64,000 bases of DNA from Halopseudomonas sabulinigri (GTDB taxonomy: Bacteria; Pseudomonadota; Gammaproteobacteria; Pseudomonadales; Pseudomonadaceae): assembly GCA_011053055.1 (NCBI GenBank), contig DRHT01000047.1, positions 1 to 64,000 on the forward strand, written 5' to 3'. Positions 55,221 to 63,943 of the stretch are shown here, piece by piece; the first letter of the stretch is position 1; the number at the start of each line of letters is the position of its first letter. The notes below the pieces were generated by a model, which was given only the letters and a program-made list of their open reading frames with translations, had not been told where the DNA came from and did no database searches. The position numbers were made by a program, and so were the translations under genes.

Positions 55221-56207
55221 TCACTGCGTCATCAACTGCCGCTGCAAAAACTCAACCGCCCGCTGCTCAACCGACAACTTGCTGAAGTCAGCAGCCAGAC
55301 TGACCGCGCCCATCGGATAAAAATGCCCAAACCCCGGCACCCACGCCATCTGGCGCTCAACACCAACATCATCCAGCGCCGCCGCCACCGCCGCGCTACC
55401 GCGCACCACACCGGGCAAATCTTCCTGACCAACAAACTGCAGTAATGGTGGAGCCGAGTTACCAACATGCCCAGGCAGCAGATAACCCCAGGTGCTGCCC
55501 GACATGGATAACACCGCCTTGACCGGCAGCTGACGCCCGTAGGCGGCATTGATCGCGGTTATCGCACCCGCAGAGAACCCACCAATCGCGATGCGCTCCG
55601 GGTCCACACTGTACTTATCGCTCTGGCTGCGCACATGCGCCACCGCCGAGGCCATGTCTTCGCTGGCACTGAGCAACGCCTGCCAGAACTGCGCACGCAG
55701 CTTGTCGTCCATCGGCTCGAGCCCCTGAGCCTGACGGGCAAAATCGATACGTGCGGTGGTTTGCGGGGTAATCGCCAGGTTCTCCGGCATTAATTTATCT
55801 ACCGGAATCGCTTCTGCCAGCGCCGGATTTTCCTGCATCAAACGATATTCAATGGAGAAGCAGTTGTATCCACGCCGAGCAAAGGCCAGGCAGTACTCTG
55901 CCATCGAAGAGTCCTGGGAGCCGTTTTCATGGAAATGCTCATCGCCCTTGCTGCCACGCAAAAAAGAGCCACCGAAAGCCATGATGACCGCCGGGCGTGG
56001 CTCATCGGAAACAGCAGCAGGCTGATACCAATCCATCAGCAGATCGCGTTCGCGCGGCTGACTATCCGCGTCGATCAGCCCTTGCCCGTACACGATATCG
56101 CGCTTAACCAACACTTGCTCTGACGCCGCCTCGGCCATTACCGGAGCCGACACCAACAACGCTGCCAGGGCGAGCCCCGGCCAATACTCAATAGAACGAC
56201 CCAACAT
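55221..56207 (-). CDS. Secreted alpha/beta hydrolase, esterase-like
   Basis: About 328 residues with a signal peptide (LGRSIEYWPGLALAALLVSAPVMA-EA). Alpha/beta-hydrolase signs: oxyanion strand VIMAFGGSFLRG, nucleophile elbow IGGFSAGAITA, and a likely catalytic His in GFGHFYPMG near the C-terminus. It resembles BD-FAE/carboxylesterase-type periplasmic hydrolases. ATG 56207 has GAGG seven bases upstream; the frame to 56297 is unsupported. Substrate unknown. It lies beside the acyl-CoA dehydrogenase gene on the same strand, 99 bp away. Confidence 0.82.
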   Translation of the reverse strand: MLGRSIEYWPGLALAALLVSAPVMAEAASEQVLVKRDIVYGQGLIDADSQPRERDLLMDWYQPAAVSDEPRPAVIMAFGGSFLRGSKGDEHFHENGSQDSSMAEYCLAFARRGYNCFSIEYRLMQENPALAEAIPVDKLMPENLAITPQTTARIDFARQAQGLEPMDDKLRAQFWQALLSASEDMASAVAHVRSQSDKYSVDPERIAIGGFSAGAITAINAAYGRQLPVKAVLSMSGSTWGYLLPGHVGNSAPPLLQFVGQEDLPGVVRGSAAVAAALDDVGVERQMAWVPGFGHFYPMGAVSLAADFSKLSVEQRAVEFLQRQLMTQ

Positions 56208-56306
56208 ACTCACCTCAGCATTATTCTTGTTTTGACCTGGATGATTCTGAAACCAAAACGCCTGCCGTGCATCCAGAGATTCACGGCAGGCGCTCAATCA
56301 CAGCCC

Positions 56307-57527
56307 CTATTGGTAGGCTTTCAGCTCTGCCTTGGCAACCGCATTGCGGTGCACTTCATCCGGGCCATCAGCCATACGCAGGTGACGCGCGTAAACATAT
56401 AGCTGCGCCAACGGGAAGTCGGACGAGAAGCCACCGGCGCCGTGCGCCTGGATTGCCCAATCGATTACCTGACAGGCCATGTTAGGCGCCGCCACCTTGA
56501 TCATCGCAATCTGTTTGGCGGCGACTTTATTGCCGACGGTATCCATCAGATACGCCGCGTTCATCACCAGAAAGCGTGCTTGATCGATCATGATCCGCGA
56601 TTCGGCAATGCGCTCACGCCACACGCCCTGCTCAGACAGCGGCTTATGAAAGGCCACTCGCTGACTCAAGCGTCCGCACATCAGTGCCAGTGCCCGCTCG
56701 GCCTGACCGATAACCCGCATGCAGTGGTGGATACGGCCCGGCCCGAGTCGACCTTGAGCAATTTCAAAGCCGCGACCTTCGCCCAGCAGCATGTTGCTAG
56801 CAGGCACGCGTACGTTGTCGAAAACGATTTCCGGATGGCCGTAGGGTGGGTCCATATAACCGTAGCAGCCCATATCGCGCAAAATGGTCACGCCAGGGGT
56901 GTTTTTGGGTACCAGAATCATCGACTGCTGCTGATGGCGATTGGGGTTTTCAGGGTCGCTCTTGCCCATCACGATCATGATTTCGCAACGATCGTTGGCG
57001 GCACCAGAGATGTACCACTTGCGGCCGTTAATCACATACTCGTCGCCATCACGTTCAATGCGCGTTTCGATATTGGTGGCGTCAGAGGAAGCTACCAAGG
57101 GTTCGGTCATGGCGAAGGCCGAGCGAATTTCGCCATTAAGCAACGGCGTCAACCAGCGCTGCTGATGCTCTTTGTTGCCGTAACGCGCCAGCACTTCCAT
57201 GTTGCCGGTATCCGGCGCACCGCAGTTGAACACTTCAGACGCCCACATGCCCGGCACACGGCCCATCAGCTCAGCCAAGGGCGCGTATTCCATGTTGGTC
57301 AGCCCCGGGCCATGCTCGGCCTCCGGCAGGAACAGGTTCCATAAGCCCGCAGCACGTGACTTGGCCTTGAGCTCTTCCATCAATTTGACCGTGGTGTACG
57401 CGTTGCCGGCCTTCTCGTTGGCGCGAATTTCTTCTTCGTAGGCCTGCTCGTTAGGGAAGATGTGCTCGTCCATAAAGGCCGATACGCGTTTTTGCAGATC
57501 CAGGCCCCGTTCGGTTTGCTGGTACAT
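56307..57527 (-). CDS. Acyl-CoA dehydrogenase (ACAD10/11-like)
   Basis: 406-residue FAD flavoprotein. Typical blocks: [39 protein letters not shown] (middle domain, FAD and substrate contacts), [22 protein letters not shown] and [18 protein letters not shown] near the C-terminus. Closest to long-chain or hydroxyacyl ACAD10/11-type members. GGAG lies before the ATG. It is divergent from a TetR regulator across a perfect palindrome, so it is probably its target. Confidence 0.92.
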   Translation of the reverse strand: MYQQTERGLDLQKRVSAFMDEHIFPNEQAYEEEIRANEKAGNAYTTVKLMEELKAKSRAAGLWNLFLPEAEHGPGLTNMEYAPLAELMGRVPGMWASEVFNCGAPDTGNMEVLARYGNKEHQQRWLTPLLNGEIRSAFAMTEPLVASSDATNIETRIERDGDEYVINGRKWYISGAANDRCEIMIVMGKSDPENPNRHQQQSMILVPKNTPGVTILRDMGCYGYMDPPYGHPEIVFDNVRVPASNMLLGEGRGFEIAQGRLGPGRIHHCMRVIGQAERALALMCGRLSQRVAFHKPLSEQGVWRERIAESRIMIDQARFLVMNAAYLMDTVGNKVAAKQIAMIKVAAPNMACQVIDWAIQAHGAGGFSSDFPLAQLYVYARHLRMADGPDEVHRNAVAKAELKAYQ

Positions 57528-57611
57528 GGTTTAACTCCTGACTCGGTTCGCATTCGCTCATAGCAGTCTGTTGAAAACGAGCTGCCAGTGGCGTCCTGAC
57601 AATCAAAATCT

Positions 57612-57629
57612 CAATACACAGGTGTATTG
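57612..57629. promoter_or_regulatory. Perfect palindrome between acyl-CoA dehydrogenase and TetR genes
   Basis: CAATACAC-AG-GTGTATTG is a perfect inverted repeat about 85 bp from each divergent start. A further TGTGTA half-site follows (57635-57640). It is the likely operator of the TetR-family protein. Confidence 0.75.
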
Positions 57630-57711
57630 TCAATTGTGTATGGAAACCGATATGACGCGGCCTTCGTCTGACTTATAATGCCCGGCCTGTTTTATCATCG
57701 AGATTGTTGCC

Positions 57712-58353
57712 ATGCCCGCCACCGCTAAACCCACACCACGCGGCCGCCCGACCGGTCGGGCGGTGCTCAGTCAGCAGGATTGGTTCAATGCGGCGACCGA
57801 AGCCATCCTTGAGGGCGGCTTCGATAAGCTACGGGTACTGCCTCTGGCCAAACGCTTGAAGGTGACGCGCGGCAGCTTCTATTGGCATTTCGATGACCTT
57901 GGCAGCTTTATCCACCTGTTTCTCGACCAATGGCAGGCGTTGCGCATCAAGGGCTTGCGTTACTGGCAGCCTGGAAAAGACCCTGAGCTGACGCCCGAGC
58001 AGGAAGTTGACCGGGTGCTAACGCTGATGTTCGAGGGGCCAGCGGTCGAGTTCAAACGTATGAAGGTAGAGTTTGCCATCCGCGACTTCGCACAACGCGA
58101 TGACTACGCCCGCAACATAGTCGCGGCGGTGGACAGCGCCCGGGTAGATCAGACGGCACAGCTGCTGGAGCCCTTGGTTGCAGCAGGCACCGCACGCGCC
58201 ATGGCACTGATCCAATATTCCACCGTACTCGGCAGCGTGTTGCTGTTCCGTGGGCAGCTGGGTGGTGAGCAATCACTGAAAGCCATTCGAACCCATTGGC
58301 AGCAACTGCTGAGCGGTGCTCATAGTGGTGCCGAGGTTGCCCATACAGAGTGA
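57712..58353 (+). CDS. TetR-family transcriptional regulator
   Basis: 213 residues. The basic N-terminal arm PRGRPTGRAVLSQQDW leads into a helix-turn-helix (AATEAILEGGFDKLRVLPLAKRLKVTRGSFYWHFDDLGSFIHLFLDQW), typical of TetR proteins, with a variable ligand domain after residue 75. Divergent from the acyl-CoA dehydrogenase gene with the palindrome between. An acyl-CoA or related lipid is a plausible effector. Confidence 0.9.
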   Translation: MPATAKPTPRGRPTGRAVLSQQDWFNAATEAILEGGFDKLRVLPLAKRLKVTRGSFYWHFDDLGSFIHLFLDQWQALRIKGLRYWQPGKDPELTPEQEVDRVLTLMFEGPAVEFKRMKVEFAIRDFAQRDDYARNIVAAVDSARVDQTAQLLEPLVAAGTARAMALIQYSTVLGSVLLFRGQLGGEQSLKAIRTHWQQLLSGAHSGAEVAHTE

Positions 58354-58479
58354 TGCAACCCTAAACGCCATACCCATCAGGTAGCCCAGTGCCAGCCATG
58401 TAATACCCTTGTGCCAACGCAGGAACCGCCGCAAACTGCGCGGGTCTCAGTGTTGATCCCGCTTACAGGATGCTTTTGT

Positions 58480-59016
58480 ATGCCTCTGTTCCGCCTGCTT
58501 CTGCTGTGTTTGTTCATTGCTCCCTCGCTGCTCAGCGCCGATGAGGTGCGCGAGATCGATTGGCTGGACCTGCTGCCTGCCGAGGATTATCAAGCCATGC
58601 TCGATATGCCTGACCTGGATCACGGCAACGGTCCCGACGCCAATGGAGACTTTACTAACAGTCTGCGTCAGGAAAACAAGAATCTGCCGGAAGTCATGTA
58701 TTCCACCCGCGTGGTAGCGGAAATGGATCAGCAGCAGCTGCGCATTGGTGGTTACCCTGTACCAATCGAAACCGATGCCAAGGGGCGGTATACCCAGTTT
58801 TTTCTGGTGCCATACGCAGGCGCCTGTATCCACGTACCACCGCCGCCGCCAAACCAGATCATTCTGGTCGACTACCCAGCCGGCATGGATATTTCCGATA
58901 TTTACCAACCACTATGGGTGCAGGGTTTGTTGCGCGTAGCACAAAGTAGCAATGCGTTAGCGGATGCCAGCTATCAGCTCGATGCAGAGGATGTAGGCCT
59001 CTATGACGGGCCTTAG
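58480..59016 (+). CDS. DUF3299 exported protein
   Basis: About 178 residues with signal peptide (PLFRLLLLCLFIAPSLLSADE). The DUF3299 core includes REIDWLDLLP near the mature N-terminus and FFLVPYAGACIHVPPPPPNQI, with a conserved Cys and His, in the middle. The start could be ATG 58480 or an earlier codon at 58411; the signal peptide supports 58480. Function unknown; relatives are often near envelope genes. A putative alpha/beta hydrolase gene follows 120 bp later. Confidence 0.8.
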   Translation: MPLFRLLLLCLFIAPSLLSADEVREIDWLDLLPAEDYQAMLDMPDLDHGNGPDANGDFTNSLRQENKNLPEVMYSTRVVAEMDQQQLRIGGYPVPIETDAKGRYTQFFLVPYAGACIHVPPPPPNQIILVDYPAGMDISDIYQPLWVQGLLRVAQSSNALADASYQLDAEDVGLYDGP

Positions 59017-59136
59017 CGCAGAGATCAGCGCTCACATCAAACGGCCGCAACACAATCGCCCAGCTGGGTGGCCCAATCCACAGAAGCAATCCGCTATGCT
59101 GTCGAACTGTCATCATTTTCAATGGAGTTGAATTCA

Positions 59137-60069
59137 ATGCAATTTCTGCTTGGCCTGATCGGTCTGCTGTTGCTCATTGTCACCAGCCTGCGCCGCTGGT
59201 TACTGCGCCGCGAGTCACCGCAGAAACAGGCTGTCGACTTCCATGGAGAGCTCTATCAAGTCGGCTCTGCGGTTATTGCACGCAGCCGCGCAGATGCCCC
59301 CGCCGGCAGCGTGATCGTGATGCACGGCTTTGTAGAAAACTTTCTCTATTTCACGGAACACTACGCCGACCCCGATATCCAGTTAATCATGCTGACCAGT
59401 GCCGACTATCATTTGCCGGTTAACCAACCGCGTTTCACTAAAGCGGACTGGATCAAGATTCCGGGCCAACGCCCCGGCACCATTGCCTACGACGCCGCGG
59501 TGTTAAATCAGGCATTGGAGCATCTGGCCACCGGCACGCAGATACGCGTGCACGGTCATTCGCGCGGCGGTGCGGTGACGCTGGAGGCAGCACGCCAGCG
59601 GCCAGACCTATTTGCACGGGTCGAGGTGATACTCGAAGCCCCGGTATTGCCACAGGGCAAGCCTTACAAGGCCGTCTCACCATTGGCGCGCTGGTTCGCA
59701 CCTTTCTACTTATTCGCCTGGCAACAACAGCCCATCAGCCCGGCCAATGCCAAAGTTTTTGGCCCACTGGATAACCCGCGTAAACGCGAGCTGATCATGG
59801 CGCTACCCTTCAACCCACGCTACGGTAGAACCTTTGTTAATAACATCAAAGACTTGGCAGATTGGATGGACAGCACCGGAACAGACATCTATCAGCACGT
59901 TAAATTCGGCGCCATTCTAGTCCCCTCGCACGACCTCATTCTGAATGCCAGCGCTATGCTGCAGAGCGCACAGCAGGCCGAAAGCCTGCAGATCATCGAG
60001 GTTGAAGGCTGCAGCCACCTGATCACTGCGGATAGACCCGATAGTATTCCACCCCTGCCTGGCCTGTGA
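59137..60069 (+). CDS. Membrane-anchored alpha/beta hydrolase
   Basis: About 310 residues. An N-terminal hydrophobic segment (2-20) with positive residues after it suggests a membrane anchor. The hydrolase core has VIVMHGFVENFLYF and the nucleophile elbow VHGHSRGGAVTLEAA; a C-terminal GCSHLI gives the likely His. Start 59137 has GGAG nine bases upstream. The ligand is unknown. It is followed by trmO after one base. Confidence 0.82.
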   Translation: MQFLLGLIGLLLLIVTSLRRWLLRRESPQKQAVDFHGELYQVGSAVIARSRADAPAGSVIVMHGFVENFLYFTEHYADPDIQLIMLTSADYHLPVNQPRFTKADWIKIPGQRPGTIAYDAAVLNQALEHLATGTQIRVHGHSRGGAVTLEAARQRPDLFARVEVILEAPVLPQGKPYKAVSPLARWFAPFYLFAWQQQPISPANAKVFGPLDNPRKRELIMALPFNPRYGRTFVNNIKDLADWMDSTGTDIYQHVKFGAILVPSHDLILNASAMLQSAQQAESLQIIEVEGCSHLITADRPDSIPPLPGL

Positions 60070-60070
60070 C

Positions 60071-60775
60071 ATGAACTACTCATTAGAGCCTATAGGCGTG
60101 GTGCATTCTTGTTTCAGTGAGAAATTTGCCATCCCGCGCCAACCTCAATTGGCTCCCGCAGCAACAGGCACGCTAGAACTGTTTGCACCCTATAACCAAC
60201 CCGAAGCGCTAGCCGGACTCGAGCAAGTAAGCCACCTGTGGTTGTTGTTCATCTTCCACGCGGCTGAGAGCGGTCCCAAGCATTTACGCGTCAGACCACC
60301 GCGGCTCGGGGGGAATCAGCGTATTGGCGTGTTTGCTAGTCGAGCTACCCATCGCCCCAATCCGCTGGGCCAATCTGTTGTAAAGCTGGAGAGCATTGTT
60401 GACGGCAAACTCTTGCTGTCCGGTATTGACCTCTTGGACGGCACACCCGTGTTGGATATCAAGCCCTACGTGCCCTATGCAGATTCCTTGCCCCATGCGC
60501 GAAATGACCTTGCTCCAGCACCTCCGGCGCCCATTGCCGTGACGTGGTCGCCACTTGCCCGCACGCAGGCTGAACAACAGGGCGCGCGACTGCACAGCGA
60601 CCTATTGAGCCTGATCGAACAATGCCTGGCGCAAGACCCCAAACCCGCTTATCAACAACCCGCGCCTACTCGCGAGTATGGCGCCCGCTTCTGGGATCTA
60701 AACGTACGTTGGCATTACCCCAACCCTGATTCCATCCGCGTCATCGATATCCAGCTCGCCAACCCTCTGGCTTGA
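60071..60775 (+). CDS. trmO: tRNA (N6-threonylcarbamoyladenosine(37)-N6)-methyltransferase TrmO
   Basis: SAM-dependent methyltransferase (TsaA/YaeB family) that makes m6t6A37 in tRNA-Thr. 234 residues, as in the two-domain gammaproteobacterial form: an N-terminal beta-barrel (YSLEPIGVVHSCFSEKFAIPRQ, then SRATHRPNPLGQSVVKLESI and LLDGTPVLDIKPYVPYADS) and a C-terminal domain. It begins one base after the preceding hydrolase stop, so it is likely co-transcribed. Confidence 0.94.
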   Translation: MNYSLEPIGVVHSCFSEKFAIPRQPQLAPAATGTLELFAPYNQPEALAGLEQVSHLWLLFIFHAAESGPKHLRVRPPRLGGNQRIGVFASRATHRPNPLGQSVVKLESIVDGKLLLSGIDLLDGTPVLDIKPYVPYADSLPHARNDLAPAPPAPIAVTWSPLARTQAEQQGARLHSDLLSLIEQCLAQDPKPAYQQPAPTREYGARFWDLNVRWHYPNPDSIRVIDIQLANPLA

Positions 60776-60842
60776 TGCCCACCACTCCTCCTCCATAGCA
60801 GATATACTTCCAGCTACACGCCAAACGGAACGTGGCATCACT

Positions 60843-62036
60843 ATGGATGTGTTGTACTTTTCACCCATGTTATTGGGCATCTTTCTGCTGCTCGCCATTG
60901 CAGTCAGTGCTACGGCATTGCGCTTCATGGTCCCCAACGAGCAAGGCCCAAGCTTCTGGATGGCCGGCAGTTGGTCGCTGATCAGTGGCATAGGCCTGTT
61001 TATCGGCTTCATTATCACCAAAAGCCCAGTACTAAACGTGCTCGGAAACGCCGCGCAGCTGGCCGGTGAAGCATTGTTTTTATTGGGTATTTTTCGCTTT
61101 ATGGGCCGACCTCTGCCGTGGTGGACAGTGCCTACCAGCGCTGGCCTGATAGCCCTGGTCAATACCCATTACTGGTTGTTCGACGGTAACTCCGATTTTC
61201 TCATGGGCGTGTATTCCACTATCGCGGGTCTACTGCCGGTGCAGGCTATTTGGCTGCTGCTGCGCGAAAAACACGACGCCCAGACCCGCCCCGCCCAACT
61301 ACTAGTCGGCGTGAGTCTGCTCATCTATTCCGCCGTCACCTTGCTACGCGGTTATCTTGGCTACCACGACTGGTGGCATGATCAACCTTATATCCAGCCA
61401 TACCAATCGTTCAGCTACCTGCTGCCGTACAACTTTGCCATTCCGGCACTAGTCATGGGCTTTGTCGGCTGCACATTGATGACCACCCAGCGAGTGCTAG
61501 CACGCAGCCGGCAACTTGCCGAGCAACTGCAGGAACTGGCCACCCGCGATTCGTTGACCTGCATACTTAACCGGCGTGCTTTTCATGAGCACCTAGTGCA
61601 CGAAATGGCCCGCTCGCAGCGCTACGGCACCCCACTGTGTTTGGCCATGCTGGATTTGGATCACTTCAAACAACTCAACGACCGCTTGGGCCATCAAGGC
61701 GGCGATCATGCCCTGCAGCAGTTCGCCTGGTACTTTCAGGAACAAGCCCGACGCACCGATATATTTGCCCGATTTGGTGGTGAGGAATTCGTGCTACTAA
61801 TGCCACAAACAGCGTTACCGGAAGCACTGCGCGTGCTCGAGCGCCTGCATAGCGAGGCATCCAGTCAACAGCACCGTTATCAGGAGCAAGGTTACCAGCT
61901 GCACTTCAGCACCGGGCTAGCTGAGCAGACAGCTGATGACACACCTGACAGTCTTCTCAAGCGCGCCGACCAGGCACTGTATGCCGCCAAAGCGGCCGGT
62001 CGTAACCACGTACAGGCTTGGCAAAGCAACCCATAG
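60843..62036 (+). CDS. Membrane diguanylate cyclase (GGDEF)
   Basis: 397 residues: seven hydrophobic segments (about 5-220) and a C-terminal GGDEF domain (about 235-395). The active site reads GGEEF (312-316). The inhibitory I-site RxxD is present as RRTD (303-306), five residues upstream, so product feedback is expected. It begins 67 bp after trmO. Together with the phosphodiesterase at 11704 it shows c-di-GMP turnover in this organism. Confidence 0.92.
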   Translation: MDVLYFSPMLLGIFLLLAIAVSATALRFMVPNEQGPSFWMAGSWSLISGIGLFIGFIITKSPVLNVLGNAAQLAGEALFLLGIFRFMGRPLPWWTVPTSAGLIALVNTHYWLFDGNSDFLMGVYSTIAGLLPVQAIWLLLREKHDAQTRPAQLLVGVSLLIYSAVTLLRGYLGYHDWWHDQPYIQPYQSFSYLLPYNFAIPALVMGFVGCTLMTTQRVLARSRQLAEQLQELATRDSLTCILNRRAFHEHLVHEMARSQRYGTPLCLAMLDLDHFKQLNDRLGHQGGDHALQQFAWYFQEQARRTDIFARFGGEEFVLLMPQTALPEALRVLERLHSEASSQQHRYQEQGYQLHFSTGLAEQTADDTPDSLLKRADQALYAAKAAGRNHVQAWQSNP

Positions 62037-62104
62037 CACGCAGCCCAGAACCACAGATACATGGCATACTCTGGCTTAGATTTTTACTTTGAGGGAATCT
62101 TGCG

Positions 62105-62482
62105 GTGTTCAATTTAGGTCATGTAGCCCTGCTGATGTTGCTTACGCTGATCGGTTGGTGGCTATTACGCAATCTGGGACTACGCGACCGAGCCATGCGG
62201 CTGGTACGCAATCATTGTCAGCGCAGCGATGTGCAGCTGTTGGATGAAAGCATCGCCCTCACCGGTATGCGGATTGCGCGCAATCGACGTGGGCGGCCCG
62301 GCCTGGTGCGCCGTTATGCTTTTGAGTTCACGGTAACTGGCGAACATCGCTACGATGGCTATATCGACCTGCATGGTCAGCAGCAGCTACAGCTAGAAAT
62401 GGCGCCACACCCCTTCCCAGGTGAAGCACCAAACCCTGAACCACAGGATCAGCACAGCGCCACCATACACCGAATACACTAA
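62105..62482 (+). CDS. DUF3301 membrane protein
   Basis: 125 residues: one N-terminal hydrophobic segment (about 6-24) and a cytosolic basic region with the DUF3301-typical RLVRNHCQRSDVQLLDESIALTG, then RRYAFEFTVTGEHRYDGYIDLHGQ. The start is GTG 62105. It precedes the CobW gene after an 86-bp gap that holds the parS-like site. Function unknown. Confidence 0.82.
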   Translation: MFNLGHVALLMLLTLIGWWLLRNLGLRDRAMRLVRNHCQRSDVQLLDESIALTGMRIARNRRGRPGLVRRYAFEFTVTGEHRYDGYIDLHGQQQLQLEMAPHPFPGEAPNPEPQDQHSATIHRIH

Positions 62483-62524
62483 TTCCTTATTTATCAAATA
62501 GTTGAACTTACACGAAGCAAAATT

Positions 62525-62540
62525 TGTTCCACGTGGAACC
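62525..62540. other. Probable parS centromere site
   Basis: TGTTCCACGTGGAACC is a 16-bp element with a perfect 14-bp palindrome (GTTCCACGTGGAAC). It matches the parS core bound by ParB in pseudomonads. It sits in the gap between the DUF3301 and CobW genes. parS sites cluster around the chromosome origin, and the surrounding gene content is origin-proximal in P. aeruginosa. Confidence 0.85.
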
Positions 62541-62568
62541 CTTTCAATCCGCTCCCTGAATCTTTCCC

Positions 62569-63537
62569 ATGCTGACACAAATCCCTACACACCTGATCGC
62601 CGGCCCCCTTGGCGCAGGCAAAACCTCCACGCTGCAAAGCCTGCTGCGTCAACGGCCTAGCAAGGAGCGTTGGGCGCTACTCATCAACGAATTTGGTCAA
62701 GTAGGGTTGGACATGGCGTTGCTGGGCGAGGAAAGATCGGAGGGAGTTAGCCTGAGCGAAATACCGGGTGGCTGTCTGTGCTGCGTTAACGGTCTACCTT
62801 TTCAAGTTGGCCTTGGCAGGCTGCTACGCAAGGCCAAGCCAGACCGCCTGTTCATCGAGGCTTCTGGCCTGGGTCATCCAGCAGCACTGTTGGAGCAGTT
62901 AACCCAACCGCCTTGGCAGGGCGTTCTGGCACTGCAGCCACTGGTCATGGTGCTGGACGGGGCTGCACTGGCTGCGGGAAAACCTCTGGCAGACAGCCAA
63001 GAGCAAGCACTGCCATTAGCGGGGTTGTTGATCTGTAACAAGGCAGATCAGCTGGACACCCAGGCTAAACAGGCCCTGCAGCAGCGGTTCAGCCAACAAT
63101 CGCTGATATTTACTCAGCATGGTGAGCTGGACTGGCTGGTCCTGCCCCAGTTGAGCGTCGGCCAAACCACAACCAGCTTGCCTGAGCCGACAGGCGCTAA
63201 AGCCTTGCCTGAACTATGGATCAACCCAGCAGACTGGCGCAGGGCTCATCAACTGCAGCAAGCGCCCTTCTCCCTTGGTTGGCGCATGTCGCCTCAGCAA
63301 GTGTTCAGTCTCGTTCAGCTACTACACTGGCTCGAATCTACCGATTGGCTAAGGGCCAAGGGAGTTATGCATACCAAGCAGGGCTGGAAAGCTTTCAATT
63401 TGCTGCCTGACTCCCCACTTACATGGCGAGACAGTGCCTGGCGACAGGACAACCGGGTGGAGCTGATTACCGCTGATGGAACCATGGATGCTGGGGCAAT
63501 AGAACAAGGCTTGCGGGCTACTGTACTGGCCCAGTAA
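62569..63537 (+). CDS. CobW/COG0523-family GTPase (metal chaperone)
   Basis: 322-residue G3E GTPase: Walker A GPLGAGKTS (about 12-20), the metal-binding GGCLCC motif (about 67-72), and NKAD GTP-specificity motif. A shortened C-terminal CobW_C-like region follows. Such proteins deliver Zn, Co or other metals. The DUF3301-cobW pair is seen in pseudomonads. The gene starts 28 bp after the parS-like site; which metal it serves is unknown. Confidence 0.88.
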   Translation: MLTQIPTHLIAGPLGAGKTSTLQSLLRQRPSKERWALLINEFGQVGLDMALLGEERSEGVSLSEIPGGCLCCVNGLPFQVGLGRLLRKAKPDRLFIEASGLGHPAALLEQLTQPPWQGVLALQPLVMVLDGAALAAGKPLADSQEQALPLAGLLICNKADQLDTQAKQALQQRFSQQSLIFTQHGELDWLVLPQLSVGQTTTSLPEPTGAKALPELWINPADWRRAHQLQQAPFSLGWRMSPQQVFSLVQLLHWLESTDWLRAKGVMHTKQGWKAFNLLPDSPLTWRDSAWRQDNRVELITADGTMDAGAIEQGLRATVLAQ

Positions 63538-63568
63538 TGTAACCCTTTATTTATTGATTCTGGCTTAC

Positions 63569-63943
63569 ATGATCCGATTTTCTATACCGCTGTTTGGCCT
63601 GCTGCTGCTCGGCAGCTCACACGTTTTGGCGCAAGCCTGCCTGATCGAGTCCACGGATCAACAGGTTCCAATTCGACTATGTCAGAGCAACATAACTATT
63701 CCCAAGCATCTGTTTTCAGAGAACTTTTGCCACCCGCAAATACCTGACCGCACTTTTTCTGTCAGCATGGTCGATGCTTGCCCAGAGGGCGCCTATGGTA
63801 TCTGTGAGGGATCGCACACAGCGGGTGTGGGGTATCAGCAGTCGATTTTCTACTATAGCGACGCGGACGACGCTCCGGTTTTGCAAGCTTATTGCGAGAA
63901 GATCAGCAAGGGCGAGTGGCGAAAACCAACTTCAGCAGAATAG
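63569..63943 (+). CDS. Small cysteine-rich secreted protein
   Basis: About 124 residues with a signal peptide (RFSIPLFGLLLLGSSHVLA). The mature part has six Cys, suggesting three disulfide bonds, and reads CPEGAYGICEGSHTAGVGYQQSIFYYS. Start ATG 63569 or TTG 63554; no clear ribosome site. No family recognised. It follows the CobW gene by 31 bp. The last 57 bases of the window hold nothing recognisable. Confidence 0.6.
   Translation: MIRFSIPLFGLLLLGSSHVLAQACLIESTDQQVPIRLCQSNITIPKHLFSENFCHPQIPDRTFSVSMVDACPEGAYGICEGSHTAGVGYQQSIFYYSDADDAPVLQAYCEKISKGEWRKPTSAE

Noticed and set aside
56442-57344. Long plus-strand open frame (300 codons)
   Set aside because: Fully antisense to the acyl-CoA dehydrogenase; a shadow of its codon pattern.
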